A stretch of DNA of 41,454 bases, taken from Phycisphaeraceae bacterium (GTDB taxonomy: Bacteria > Planctomycetota > Phycisphaerae > Phycisphaerales > Zrk34). The position numbers and the translations under genes are program-made. The notes under the pieces were generated by a model. It worked only from the letters and a program-made list of their open reading frames with translations. It was not told the origin of the DNA and did not search any database. The number at the start of each line of letters is the position of its first letter. Within the stretch, counting starts at the first letter, position 1. Of this stretch, positions 27,097 to 35,622 are shown one piece after another. The stretch lies in assembly GCA_028282805.1 (NCBI GenBank), contig JANQHD010000007.1, positions 1 through 41,454 on the forward strand, in the 5' to 3' direction.

Positions 27097-27164
27097 AAGA
27101 CGCCCACGAGAACGCAACACCACCGCGTGCGTGTGCGGCACAGACGCACATGCCCGAAACCCTT

Positions 27165-27198
27165 AAAGTCGCCAAGGCCCTTGGCGACTTTGTTATTT
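27165..27198 (+). terminator. Rho-independent terminator of the chemotaxis operon
   Basis: Near-perfect inverted repeat AAAGTCGCCAAGG / CCTTGGCGACTTT (27165-27177 with 27179-27191), then GTTATTT; the real loop would open the inner two or three pairs. Confidence 0.9.
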
Positions 27199-27244
27199 AT
27201 GATCAAGCACGCGCGTGACCCGACACAGACCTATGTGTGGTTAT

Positions 27245-27281
27245 AATGAAACACCACCCGATGGCTGGCCCTCGGGTGGTG
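27245..27281 (-). terminator. Terminator of the secretion/pilus operon
   Basis: On the minus strand CACCACCCGA / TCGGGTGGTG pair perfectly (10 bp, 27281-27272 with 27261-27252, 10-base loop), followed by TTTCATTATAA. It lies 90 bases after the pseudopilin stop and faces the chemotaxis terminator. Confidence 0.75.
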
Positions 27282-27370
27282 CCTTGCTGGACACACGTTG
27301 TCGCATGACCTTCGCCGGTCGGCCCATGCCCATGGCGGGCATCCCCAACCTCCGGCGGTGCAATCAAAAC

Positions 27371-27856
27371 TTAATACAGGTTGTACCTGTTGCCGTCTTG
27401 GTCAATGTCGGTGTCGGGCAGGTTGACCGTGATGTTGCCGTTGGATTCGTCGTAGATCCAACCCACACCGGCGCCGTCCGCCGCGGCCACGCCGCTGTCG
27501 CCCTTGTTGGTGCCCACCGGTACGACGGGCACGGCCTTGAGGTACGGGCCGTACACGATCCCGGTGCCCACGTTAGCCGTTGTGGCAAAGCTTGTGCCGG
27601 CCGCGTTGCTGTATTGCGTCAACTGATCGACGAAGTTGGTTTCAGTCGGAAACTTGCCTTCGTGCTCGGCGCGATACAGCTCGATCGCGTTACGCAGCAC
27701 CGCCAGGTCGCCACGCAGCGCCGCCGAACCGGCGTTGTTGGCTCCGCGCGTCAGACGCGGGATGGCGATCGCGGCGATCACGCTGATGATCACGATCACG
27801 ATCACCAATTCGACCAAGCTGAATCCCTTGCGAGCCCTTATACGATAGGGGTACAT
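27371..27856 (-). CDS. gspG: GspG-type major pseudopilin
   Basis: 161 residues from ATG 27856, six bases behind GGGAGG. The prepilin leader MYPYRIRARKG is cut before FSLVELVIVIVIISVIAAIAIP, a class III N-methylation signal with Phe+1 and Glu+5. The globular part lacks the GspG-typical calcium-loop but ends in TDIDQDGNRYNLY, which could be an alternative acidic calcium site. Pseudopilin subunits form the short filament that pushes substrates through a secretin. It is separated from the rest of the operon by 128 AT-rich bases with a direct repeat, and may have its own promoter. Confidence 0.9.
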   Translation of the reverse strand: MYPYRIRARKGFSLVELVIVIVIISVIAAIAIPRLTRGANNAGSAALRGDLAVLRNAIELYRAEHEGKFPTETNFVDQLTQYSNAAGTSFATTANVGTGIVYGPYLKAVPVVPVGTNKGDSGVAAADGAGVGWIYDESNGNITVNLPDTDIDQDGNRYNLY

Positions 27857-27917
27857 AACCAGCCTCCCTGAACGAGTAAACCCGAATCCATTCATCAGGC
27901 TTCACTGCCTGTTTTTA

Positions 27918-27956
27918 ATCGTCATTTACAGCAATCGCCTTGATATCATCATTTAC
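27918..27956 (-). repeat. Direct repeats upstream of the pseudopilin gene
   Basis: The 12-mer GTAAATGAYGAT occurs on the minus strand at 27956-27945 and 27929-27918, 27 bases apart, in the AT-rich gap before gspG. The gap also has a fair TTATCC-N15-TACAGT promoter-like pair. Candidate operator sites. Confidence 0.4.
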
Positions 27957-27984
27957 TGTATTGTGTACCATTTATGGATAATTG

Positions 27985-28530
27985 TTATTCCGGATGCCCG
28001 ATAAGATCGGGGATCTTAGGCTTGGGAATGGCCAGCTCGATCCGCCGGCCGCCCTTCTCAAGTACCGCGTAGTGCGCCTCAACGGTTACCAGGCGCCAAC
28101 CCGCGATGGTCTTGTCCTGGAACACAACCCGGCCGTTGATGATCGCGTAACGTGCTTGGCCGCCGACGACCGTGCCGGACAGCACCAAGTCGGGCGGCGT
28201 GTCCTGAACTCTCACGGCGTCGGGCGAGGCGTCGGCCGGTTGCGCCCGTTTAACTTGTAAGGACGCGTGGAGCACAAACGCGTCGTCGACCGAATCAAAG
28301 ATGATCGGCCGACGCTGGGCGTAGGCCCGCAGATCGGCCGCCACGTGCGCCCGCACATCGCTGTCAGATCGTGCGATGGGGGCCGATGTCGGTTCGGCAT
28401 TGGCCGCAACTCCGGTCGGCGCATCGTCCGCGGCCGGCGCTTCGCCCGGGCCGATGATTTGGTCGACAACGAGCGCTGCGCCGGCGATCACTAGGATCGC
28501 CGTGTACGCGATTTTTTTGTTGGCTTTCAT
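27985..28530 (-). CDS. PilP/GspC-like inner-membrane protein of the assembly platform
   Basis: 181 residues. One transmembrane segment at ~8-25, a Pro/Ala-rich linker, and a C-terminal beta domain at ~105-175 (LVLSGTVVGGQARYAIINGR, GWRLVTVEAHYAVLEKGGRRIELAIP). That domain resembles the homology region of GspC/GspB/PilP, which connects the inner-membrane platform to the secretin. I did not recognise a single best family. The start overlaps the PilO-like gene by 4 bases (ATGA). It occupies the PilP position in the pilMNOP order. Confidence 0.75.
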   Translation of the reverse strand: MKANKKIAYTAILVIAGAALVVDQIIGPGEAPAADDAPTGVAANAEPTSAPIARSDSDVRAHVAADLRAYAQRRPIIFDSVDDAFVLHASLQVKRAQPADASPDAVRVQDTPPDLVLSGTVVGGQARYAIINGRVVFQDKTIAGWRLVTVEAHYAVLEKGGRRIELAIPKPKIPDLIGHPE

Positions 28531-29147
28531 CGCAACACCCCTTCCGAACCCGCAACTACGCGCAGTTTTTGGCCGCCGCGCGCCTCGAGTTCCGGCCTGA
28601 CGTACCAGCGCAACGCGATCTCGATCGTCGCCGGCGTGTCCGGTTGAGCGACGTTCTTTGCCAACTCAAACCCGACCACGCCCACGTCGGCCATGCGCTC
28701 GGTCAGCCTGTGCAGGAACAGCGTGGCTTGGGCGTAGCTGCAACTCGCCCGCACGGTGATCGGCACCGAATCGACGCGATCGCCCGCTTGCGCTTTGCCG
28801 GGCTGCACCGCGTCAAGGGACAAGCCACACGTACGCGCCAGTTCGTTCAGGTCCGCAAGGCGGGTGTTTAACTGGTCGCGCGGTTTCAATTGAACCCGAC
28901 CGGCAGCCAGGTCCTGCTCGAACATACGGATGCGCTGTTGGATGTCGTTGAGCTGCTCGGCGGCCTCGGATGCGCTCTGCCGGCTTTCGTCCAGCTCCGA
29001 CAGGGCGAGCGCCTCCCGCGAGCCACGTTCGAGCACGGGGCGCACGCCGAACTGCCAAGCCATGGCCGAGATGACCAGAAACGCGACCGCGCCGATCACA
29101 TCGACGGTCAGGCACCGATGGTGTGTGTTGCGTGATTGTTTCATCAT
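28527..29147 (-). CDS. pilO: PilO/GspM-like inner-membrane alignment protein
   Basis: 206 residues; ATG 29147, five bases behind GAGGGG, overlapping the PilN stop by 4 bases. A single TM at ~16-33, a coiled coil at ~40-90 (ALSELDESRQSASEAAEQLND) and a ferredoxin-like C-terminal domain at ~95-190 (VDSVPITVRASCSYAQATLFLHRLTER) match PilO. In type IV pili PilO dimerises with PilN in the periplasm. Its coding sequence looks less GC-biased than the upstream ATPase gene. Confidence 0.82.
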   Translation of the reverse strand: MMKQSRNTHHRCLTVDVIGAVAFLVISAMAWQFGVRPVLERGSREALALSELDESRQSASEAAEQLNDIQQRIRMFEQDLAAGRVQLKPRDQLNTRLADLNELARTCGLSLDAVQPGKAQAGDRVDSVPITVRASCSYAQATLFLHRLTERMADVGVVGFELAKNVAQPDTPATIEIALRWYVRPELEARGGQKLRVVAGSEGVLR

Positions 29148-29773
29148 TCACGCCCCTCTTCGAGCATCATCTCGCACTCGATGGTAAACATGGTTGCCGT
29201 TTGACCGTTGATCTTCTCCGCGCGCGACTCGATCAGGGCCACGTCCGTCATCACGCCTGTCCGCTCAAGTTCGATAAGATAACGGGAAAGCGCATCCTGC
29301 GATGTCGCCAAGCCATCGAGCGACAGCCGGTAACCGGCCATCACCTTAACTGGTTTTTTCTGGTGTTTTTTAGCGGCCTTGGCTTGATCCACGAGTCTCA
29401 CCGTGACCGGCGTGACGCTGCACCGAGCCAGGGTAACGCGGTCGTCGCGTACTTGCGTCAGAAGCGCCAGAAGGATGCCCCAGTCCGGCTGCTCGCTGAT
29501 CGAGCGGTTGGCTTGCCACTGTTGACGCACTTCGTTGAGCGTGACTTGGGCGATACCTGCTTTTTGTTGTGTTTTTTCAGATTGAGTTTGAAGGCTTTCT
29601 AACCGCTTGTGCACAACGCTCGACGCGTCGGTGCTATGGGTCACCGCGCTGACCAGGCAGGCGGTGCCGACGAGCACGCCCCAGCACGCCGTGACCGCCA
29701 TCCATGTGCGTAACCGCAGGCGGAACTGGATCCGGTCGCGGCAATCCTTCGGCATCAGGTCAACGCGCTTCAT
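29144..29773 (-). CDS. pilN: PilN/GspL-like inner-membrane protein
   Basis: 209 residues. The N-terminus MKRVDLMPKD is the cytoplasmic INLLP-type motif by which PilN binds PilM. One TM at ~24-44, a coiled coil at ~55-95, and a periplasmic ferredoxin-like domain at ~105-205 with a Lys-rich insertion (AKAAKKHQKKP). It starts 3 bases after the PilM stop and overlaps PilO by 4 bases. With PilM and PilO it forms the alignment complex of the platform. Confidence 0.85.
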   Translation of the reverse strand: MKRVDLMPKDCRDRIQFRLRLRTWMAVTACWGVLVGTACLVSAVTHSTDASSVVHKRLESLQTQSEKTQQKAGIAQVTLNEVRQQWQANRSISEQPDWGILLALLTQVRDDRVTLARCSVTPVTVRLVDQAKAAKKHQKKPVKVMAGYRLSLDGLATSQDALSRYLIELERTGVMTDVALIESRAEKINGQTATMFTIECEMMLEEGRE

Positions 29774-29776
29774 GGC

Positions 29777-30826
29777 TCATGCAACCTCCGAAAGGATGGC
29801 GGCGGTCGACAGGGTGCCGGCCGATCCACCGGTTGCGGCGGTTTGGTGGGAATCGCCCCGGGTGAGGTCTTGCGGTCGGACCAGCGCCGCGCGGACGTTT
29901 GCGTTCTGGCTGAACGACTTGATGCAACCCGGCAATTCGGCGGCGCCACCGATAACGAAAGCCCACCCCAGCTCGTGCTGCGGGTAACGGTGTTGCGCGT
30001 ACTCCATGGCCACGCGTGTCTCGTCGCCGGCGCGGTTGAACACCGCAGCCATGCGCGACTCGATCGCCTGCACGAGGTTCGCGGGCACTTGCTCGGCGCC
30101 GGCGTGGTTCGAATCGAGCAGGCAGTCGAGCAGTTGTTCGTCGTAGCGGTGGCGCTGGCGCAGCTGTTCGTGCGTGTGGCGCAGGCCGAGTTCGGCGATG
30201 CGTCGCTCGTAAACCGCCTTACCTTCCACGAGCACGCCGATGCGGGTCTCGTCCCACCCGATGTCGACGACGGCGTCGATCGCGCGGCCGCCGTCGGGGT
30301 GGTGGGCGACGACGTCCATGTACGCGCTGACCGCCGCGTCGACGCGCACGGGGATCAGCCCGGCCCGCTGCAGCTCGTCGAGCAGCGCGGTCACGTCTTC
30401 GTGCTCGATGCCGACGGCCAGCGCGTGGGTGACGCCCGTGGCTCGCCCCGGTTCGGGCAGCGGCCACCAGGCCATCTCGAACGCGTCGCCGTCGATGCGG
30501 TTTTCGCGGGCGAACTCGACGCGCGCGACCTGGTCGCGCTGGGGGCCTTGGGTGTTGCGCGGCAGTTCGAGGGGCGAGACGCGCAACACGCCGACGGGCG
30601 GCAACACCAACACCTTGTCGCCGGTGAAGCCCTGCCGTTGCAAGATGCCGCGCAGGCGTTGGCCGTCGAACGATCGCGCAGCGATCTCGTCGGGCGTTTT
30701 TCGGATCACCGATTGCGCGGCGACCTGCCAGCGGCCGTTCGTGTATTGCATCTGCACGGCTTTGATCTGGCGGCTGCCGATGTCGAGGCAGATCGGTGAT
30801 CGCTTGTTTGTCTGTTGTAAGATCAA
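29777..30826 (-). CDS. pilM: PilM-like actin-fold ATPase of the pilus/secretion platform
   Basis: 349 residues. The start is TTG 30826, whose last two bases overlap the GspF stop (TTGA), behind AGGGGGTGG. The N-terminus after the start, ICLDIGSRQIKAVQM, is the phosphate-1 loop of the PilM/FtsA fold. AVSAYMDVVAHH, AVVDIGWDETRIGVLV (phosphate-2 loop) and FVIGGAAELPG (adenosine loop) follow in order. Family members bind the cytoplasmic tail of PilN in an ATP-dependent manner. Length is typical (~350). Confidence 0.9.
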   Translation of the reverse strand: MILQQTNKRSPICLDIGSRQIKAVQMQYTNGRWQVAAQSVIRKTPDEIAARSFDGQRLRGILQRQGFTGDKVLVLPPVGVLRVSPLELPRNTQGPQRDQVARVEFARENRIDGDAFEMAWWPLPEPGRATGVTHALAVGIEHEDVTALLDELQRAGLIPVRVDAAVSAYMDVVAHHPDGGRAIDAVVDIGWDETRIGVLVEGKAVYERRIAELGLRHTHEQLRQRHRYDEQLLDCLLDSNHAGAEQVPANLVQAIESRMAAVFNRAGDETRVAMEYAQHRYPQHELGWAFVIGGAAELPGCIKSFSQNANVRAALVRPQDLTRGDSHQTAATGGSAGTLSTAAILSEVA

Positions 30827-32043
30827 GGCCCACCCCCTGCCGCGGTCAGGTCGAACAACGGGATAAACATGCTCAGCGCCAACACGCCCACGAGCAGGCC
30901 GAGGCCGATGAGGATCACCGGCTCGATCAGCGCGCTGATCGAACGGACCTTGACCTCGTTCTCCTCGTCCATGAACTCGGCGACGTTGAGCAGCAGCGGC
31001 CCGAGTTGGCCGGTCTGTTCGCCGTTGCGGATCGCTTCGTGTACGGAGGGGCTGACCAGCGGGCTGTTTTCGAAGGCGGCCGACAGCGACTCGCCCTTGG
31101 AGACCATGTCTTTGGCGCGTTCGACGATGCCCACGAACTTGCGGTGACCCGCTGCGCCGCGCACGAGCGCGAGCGTTTCGAGCATGGTCACGTTGCTGCT
31201 GAGCAGCAGGCCTAGCAGCCGCATGATGCGGGCCGCGATCAGGTCGCAGGCCACCGGCCCCACGCGCGGCAGGCGCAACAGCCAGTCGGCCAGCACGCCT
31301 CGCCCGCCGGTCGTGACACACATCGCCACCCCGCCGGCGATCAGCGATGCGAACGCGGGGGCGACGATCCACCAGTATGCGAACAGGCCTTCGCTAAGGG
31401 CGAGCATGAACCTCGTGGTCGGCGGCAGCTCGGCGTCGAGCGTGTCGAACATGCCCGCGAAACGCGGCACGACGAACAACAGCATGAGGATCACCACGCC
31501 AAACGCCAGCACAGACAGCAGCAGCGGGTACGTCATCGCGCCGACCAGCGTGCGGCGGAGCTGCAGCTGCTTGCGCATGATGGCGACGAGCCGGCCGAGC
31601 ATGCCGTCGAGGTTGCCCGACGCTTCGCCCGCCGCGACGACGCCGATGAACACCGCGTCGAAGCACGAGGGGTGCTGCTGCATCGCCTCGGACATCGGCG
31701 CCCCCTCTTCCACGCAGCGTTTGACGTCGGCGACGATGGCGCGGTAATTCGTATCGGGCGTCTGCCGTTCGATCGCGGCTAGCGCCTGGACGACGGGCGT
31801 GCCGGTGGAGATCAGCACCTGCATCTGTCGCGCAAACGAGATGAGGAACCGCAAGCGTTTGCTGCCGCCGGTGGCGTGCCTGGCCTGTGCCTTGGTCGCG
31901 TGCGCGGCCTTGCCCTCCGAGACGTTGACGACGAACAACCCCTTGCGGCGCAGCATGTCGGTCGCCTCGTTGGCGCTGGCCGCTTCGACCGTTTCCACCG
32001 ACTGGTGGCCGGCCGGGTCGATCACCTGGCAGGCGAGCTTCAT
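30823..32043 (-). CDS. gspF: GspF/PilC-type inner-membrane platform protein
   Basis: 406 residues, ATG behind GGAGGG, overlapping GspE by 4 bases (ATGA). Two repeated cytoplasmic T2SSF domains with long hydrophobic segments: the first at ~75-200 (FARQMQVLISTGTPVVQALAA, VAAGEASGNLDGML), the second at ~275-395 (RLLGLLLSSNVTMLETLALV, IRNGEQTGQLGPLL). Three transmembrane helices at ~175-200, ~225-250 and ~375-400. The GEQTGQ/GEASG signatures are diagnostic. It is the rotor-like base through which GspE drives pseudopilin assembly. Confidence 0.95.
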   Translation of the reverse strand: MKLACQVIDPAGHQSVETVEAASANEATDMLRRKGLFVVNVSEGKAAHATKAQARHATGGSKRLRFLISFARQMQVLISTGTPVVQALAAIERQTPDTNYRAIVADVKRCVEEGAPMSEAMQQHPSCFDAVFIGVVAAGEASGNLDGMLGRLVAIMRKQLQLRRTLVGAMTYPLLLSVLAFGVVILMLLFVVPRFAGMFDTLDAELPPTTRFMLALSEGLFAYWWIVAPAFASLIAGGVAMCVTTGGRGVLADWLLRLPRVGPVACDLIAARIMRLLGLLLSSNVTMLETLALVRGAAGHRKFVGIVERAKDMVSKGESLSAAFENSPLVSPSVHEAIRNGEQTGQLGPLLLNVAEFMDEENEVKVRSISALIEPVILIGLGLLVGVLALSMFIPLFDLTAAGGGP

Positions 32044-33785
32044 GCCACGTCCCTCCTGGGCGCAACGTCGGCCTCGTGGTCGTCGTCGACGTGCGTGACG
32101 CGCAGCACCTCTTCGAGGTCGGTGTGCCCGCCGATCGCCACCTGCACGCCCTCGCTGCGCAGTGTCTGGCCGCCGGCTCGCTGCCACTGTTCGCGGATGA
32201 CGTGGGTGGGCGCGGCGCCGTGGACGGCCTTGCGCAGGTCGGCGGTCACCTCCATGACCTCGTAGATGCCCTTGCGCCCGCGGTAGCCGCTGTTGTGGCA
32301 CTGCTGGCAGCCGACGCCCTTGTGGAAGGGCTGGCCGACCATCTCGGCGATGCCCGCGTCGGCGAGCACGTGTTCTTCGGGGAAGTACTTGGTGTCGCAC
32401 CCGGCGCAGACGGTGCGCACGAGGCGCTGGGCGACCACGCCGTTGAGCGCGCTGGACAGCAGGTAGGGCTCGATGCCCATGTCGAGCAGCCGCGCCACGG
32501 CGCCGGGCGCATCGTTGGTGTGCAGCGTGGCGAGCACCAGGTGCCCGGTCAGCGCCGCCTGCACCGCGACGCGCGCCGTTTCCTCGTCGCGGATCTCGCC
32601 GACCATGATCACGTCCGGGTCCTGGCGGAGGATGCTCCGCAGCGCCCGCGCAAACGTCAGCCCCACCGCGTCGGAGACCGAGATCTGGTTGATCAGCTCC
32701 AGTTGGTACTCGACGGGGTCTTCGACGGTCACGATGTTGCGGTCGGGGCTGCGCAACAGGTCGAGCGCCGAGTAGAGCGTGGTGGTCTTGCCGCTGCCGG
32801 TGGGGCCGGTGACCAGCACCAGGCCGTGCGGCCGCAGCAGCATGCGCTTGAAGGCGGCCAGCGACTCGGCGCGGAAGCCCAGCGCTTCCATCTCCACCTG
32901 GAGGTTGGACTTGTCGAGGATGCGCATCACGAGCTTCTCGCCGAGCAGCGTGGGGATGCTCGAGACGCGCAGGTCGATCTCTCGTCCCTCGGCGACGATG
33001 CGCACCCGCCCCTCCTGCGGCATGCGCTTCTCGGCGATGTCCATCTTGCCGATCACCTTGATGCGCGAGCTGATGGCGCTGTGCATGCCCTGCGGGGGCT
33101 TCATCAGGTCGCGCAGCTTGCCGTCGATGCGGTAGCGGATGCGCGTGCCGGATTTGCTCGGCTCGACGTGGATGTCGCTGGCGCCGTCGCGGATCGCCGT
33201 GAGCATCGCCACGTTCACCAGGTTCACGATCGGCGAGCCGTCGACCATGTGGTCGAGGTCGGTCGACACGCCGTCGTCGATCGCTTCCTTCTCCACGACC
33301 TCCACGTCGGACTCGGCGAGCGAGGTGAGGAACTCGTCGACGTCCACGTTGCCCGCGGCGTACTTCTTGATGAACTCGCCGATGTTGTCTTCCAGCGCCA
33401 GCACGGGGCGGACGCGGCAGCCGGTGAGGCTGCGCAACCGGTCGATGGTCGGCAGCGACTGCGGCTCGGCCATGGCGACGGTCAGCGTGTCGCGCACGCG
33501 GAACATGGGGATCGCCTTGAGGCGGGTCAGCTCTTCCTCGCCGAGTTCTTTGAACAGGTTCGGGTCGATCAGGCCGTGGCGCAGCTGGCAGCCGGGCACG
33601 TTGAGGCGGCGGGCCAGCGCGTGCACGATGGTGGCGGCGGTGATGATGCCCTGGTCGACGAGGAACTCGCCGAGCATCTTGCCCGAGCCGCGCTGGGCGG
33701 CGAGGGCGCGGCTGAGCTCTTCGCTGCTGAGCGCGCCGTGTTCGACGAGCGCTTCGCCGAGTCGGGCTGGGGGTCGGCCGGTCAA
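32040..33785 (-). CDS. gspE: GspE/PilB-type assembly ATPase
   Basis: 581 residues. The start is TTG 33785 (TTGA overlap with the STAS stop) six bases behind GAGGAG. Residues ~8-160 are two GspE N-terminal domains (RLGEALVEHGALSSEEL). The ATPase follows: GASDIHVEPS, Walker A GPTGSGKTTT with Lys333, the Asp box TVEDPVEYQL, the Walker B region IMVGEIRDEETA and the His box TGHLVLATLHTNDA. The zinc-binding CAGC...CQQC pair is present near residues 465-510. It powers pseudopilus or pilus extension. The last ~30 residues are acidic and unusual. Confidence 0.96.
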   Translation of the reverse strand: MTGRPPARLGEALVEHGALSSEELSRALAAQRGSGKMLGEFLVDQGIITAATIVHALARRLNVPGCQLRHGLIDPNLFKELGEEELTRLKAIPMFRVRDTLTVAMAEPQSLPTIDRLRSLTGCRVRPVLALEDNIGEFIKKYAAGNVDVDEFLTSLAESDVEVVEKEAIDDGVSTDLDHMVDGSPIVNLVNVAMLTAIRDGASDIHVEPSKSGTRIRYRIDGKLRDLMKPPQGMHSAISSRIKVIGKMDIAEKRMPQEGRVRIVAEGREIDLRVSSIPTLLGEKLVMRILDKSNLQVEMEALGFRAESLAAFKRMLLRPHGLVLVTGPTGSGKTTTLYSALDLLRSPDRNIVTVEDPVEYQLELINQISVSDAVGLTFARALRSILRQDPDVIMVGEIRDEETARVAVQAALTGHLVLATLHTNDAPGAVARLLDMGIEPYLLSSALNGVVAQRLVRTVCAGCDTKYFPEEHVLADAGIAEMVGQPFHKGVGCQQCHNSGYRGRKGIYEVMEVTADLRKAVHGAAPTHVIREQWQRAGGQTLRSEGVQVAIGGHTDLEEVLRVTHVDDDHEADVAPRRDVA

Positions 33786-34117
33786 AGGAAGCTCCTCACC
33801 GCCGCGGTCGCGTCTTCGAACTGGTCGACTTGCTCGGCGAGGCCGGTCAGTTCGAGCACCTCGCGCAGCGTCTCGGTCGAGCCGCACAGGCGCAGGTTCT
33901 GGCCCGACTCGCCCAGCGCTTCGGAGATGTCGAGGATGGCCTCGAGGCCCTTGCTGTCGGCGTAGGGGACCTTGGACGTGTCGATCACGATGCGGCCCAT
34001 CCGCTCGCGTGCGAGGTGGGTCATCTTCTCGAGGAAGAGCGCCGCGTCGTTGTCGATCAGGGGCCCGTCGACCTTGACCACCGTGACCGCGCCGTGCTGT
34101 TGCTCTTCCATCTTCAT
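33782..34117 (-). CDS. STAS-domain anti-sigma-factor antagonist-like protein
   Basis: 111 residues, overlapping the kinase stop by 4 bases (ATGA). A single STAS domain: VTVVKVDGPLIDNDAALFL, RIVIDTSKVPYADSKGLEAIL, LRLCGSTETLREVLELTGL. Ser55 in ADSKG is at the position phosphorylated in SpoIIAA-like antagonists. Family members bind or release a partner (anti-sigma factor, kinase or transporter) depending on Ser phosphorylation. Here it is translationally coupled to the kinase upstream and to gspE downstream. Its partner is not in the window. Confidence 0.88.
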   Translation of the reverse strand: MKMEEQQHGAVTVVKVDGPLIDNDAALFLEKMTHLARERMGRIVIDTSKVPYADSKGLEAILDISEALGESGQNLRLCGSTETLREVLELTGLAEQVDQFEDATAAVRSFL

Positions 34118-35622
34118 TCGCCGACCCCCACCGCGGCCGTCGCGGGTAGCGTGAGCGTGAACGTGCTGCCCTGGTTGAGCTGCGAGGTGGCGGTGATGTC
34201 GCCGCCGTGCAGGCGGGCCACCTCGCGGGAGAGCGTGAGCCCGAGGCCGGTGCCGGTGATCTGTTCGATGCGCTCGTCGGCGGCGCGGTAGAACTTCTCG
34301 AACACCTTGTCCAGCTCTTCGGGGTTGATGCCGATGCCGGTGTCGATCACGTCGACGCGGACCTGGTTGTCGTCGGCGGTCGCGACCACGCGCACCGCGC
34401 CCTGCTGGGGGGTGTACTTCAAGGCGTTGCCGATGAGGTTGTTCAGCGCGGTGTTGACCTTGTCGCGGTCGCCCTGGATCACGGGCAGCTTGGCCGGCAG
34501 GCTGAACTCCATGACGATCTGGCGTTCGTCGGCCTGGGCGCGGAAGTCGCATTCGAGCTTGCGCAGGATCGTGGCGAGGTCGATGTCGTCGTGCCGCAGC
34601 GCCAGGCCGCCGGACTCGACCTCGGAGACCGAGAGCAGGTCGTCGACGAGGCGGTCGAGGCGGAGGACCTCGGAGTTGATGACGTTGAGGCACTCGCTGA
34701 TGACGCGCTCGTCGCGGTTGGGCTCGTCGATGGCGGTCTCGACGTAAGCGCGGATGTTGGTCAGCGGTGTGCGGAGCTCGTGGGTGGCGTTGGCGACGAA
34801 CGAGTGGCGGGCCAGCTCGGCTTCGCGCTGCTGGGTGATGTCTTCGATGATGAGCATGGCGGCCGAGTCGTCCATGTTTCGCACGGGCCGGGCGATGTAA
34901 CGGAGCACGGACCGGCCGCGTTCGTCGGTGCGCTGCTCCTCGGCGATGGAGCGGCGCGTGGTTCGGCCGGCGATGATGTCTTGCAGGGCGGTGCGGATGG
35001 GCTCGTGCTCGATGAGCGCGTCGACCTGGTGGCCGATCAACGCCTGTCGTTGGCGTTGGAGCAGCGCGGCGGCGGCGCCGTTGGCGTACTCGACGGTCAT
35101 CTGGCGGGTGACGAGCAGCATGCCCTGCGACAGGGCATCGCAGGCGAGGTCGAGGTCGCGGGCCGCGCCGGGGCCGCGCGGGTCGGCGGTGTCGCAATTT
35201 TTGATGACGGCGGCGCGGCGGAGTTGCTCGGTCTGGTCGGCGATGCGGTTCCACACCGCCGCCTCGACGCCCAGGCCACCGTCGACGCGCAGCGCCGTGA
35301 TGTCGGTCTCGCCGGATTCGATCTCACGCAGGCACTCGCCCACGACGCCGATCGCGCGCAGGCGCTTGCGGAGGACACGGTAAGCGATGAGCATGGTCAC
35401 CATCGACACGACGAGCACCGCGCCGACGGCGTAACGGTGGGTCTGCGCATGGGCCTCGGCGGGTTGCGCGGCGGCCGACGATGAGTTGGCCTGCTCGAGC
35501 CACCAGGCCAAACCGAACAGCGACAACGTGATCACCACGGCCACCACGAGCCACACCGCGGCAATCAACGACTGGCTGGACTGTAAGCGTCGACCCGACT
35601 CGACCCACCTGCGAGCAGACAT
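34114..35622 (-). CDS. Membrane sensor histidine kinase, orphan
   Basis: 502 residues from ATG 35622, six bases behind AAGGAG. TM1 at ~19-42 and TM2 at ~64-83 enclose a very short periplasmic loop, so sensing is probably membrane or cytoplasmic. A HAMP-like stretch (~85-140) and a PAS domain (~155-265; MTVEYANGAAAALLQRQRQAL) precede the HisKA domain with His281 (FVANATHELRTPLTNI). The ATPase follows: NNLIGNALKYTP, VIDTGIGINPE, GTGLGLTLSREV. This is PhoR-type domain order. No response regulator is adjacent; the following gene is a STAS protein, then the secretion ATPase. Confidence 0.93.
   Translation of the reverse strand: MSARRWVESGRRLQSSQSLIAAVWLVVAVVITLSLFGLAWWLEQANSSSAAAQPAEAHAQTHRYAVGAVLVVSMVTMLIAYRVLRKRLRAIGVVGECLREIESGETDITALRVDGGLGVEAAVWNRIADQTEQLRRAAVIKNCDTADPRGPGAARDLDLACDALSQGMLLVTRQMTVEYANGAAAALLQRQRQALIGHQVDALIEHEPIRTALQDIIAGRTTRRSIAEEQRTDERGRSVLRYIARPVRNMDDSAAMLIIEDITQQREAELARHSFVANATHELRTPLTNIRAYVETAIDEPNRDERVISECLNVINSEVLRLDRLVDDLLSVSEVESGGLALRHDDIDLATILRKLECDFRAQADERQIVMEFSLPAKLPVIQGDRDKVNTALNNLIGNALKYTPQQGAVRVVATADDNQVRVDVIDTGIGINPEELDKVFEKFYRAADERIEQITGTGLGLTLSREVARLHGGDITATSQLNQGSTFTLTLPATAAVGVGE

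Noticed and set aside
27896-27915. Plus-strand terminator-like CAGGC / GCCTG hairpin followed by TTTTT
   Set aside because: Only a 5-bp stem, and no plus-strand gene precedes it; more likely part of the AT-rich leader of gspG.
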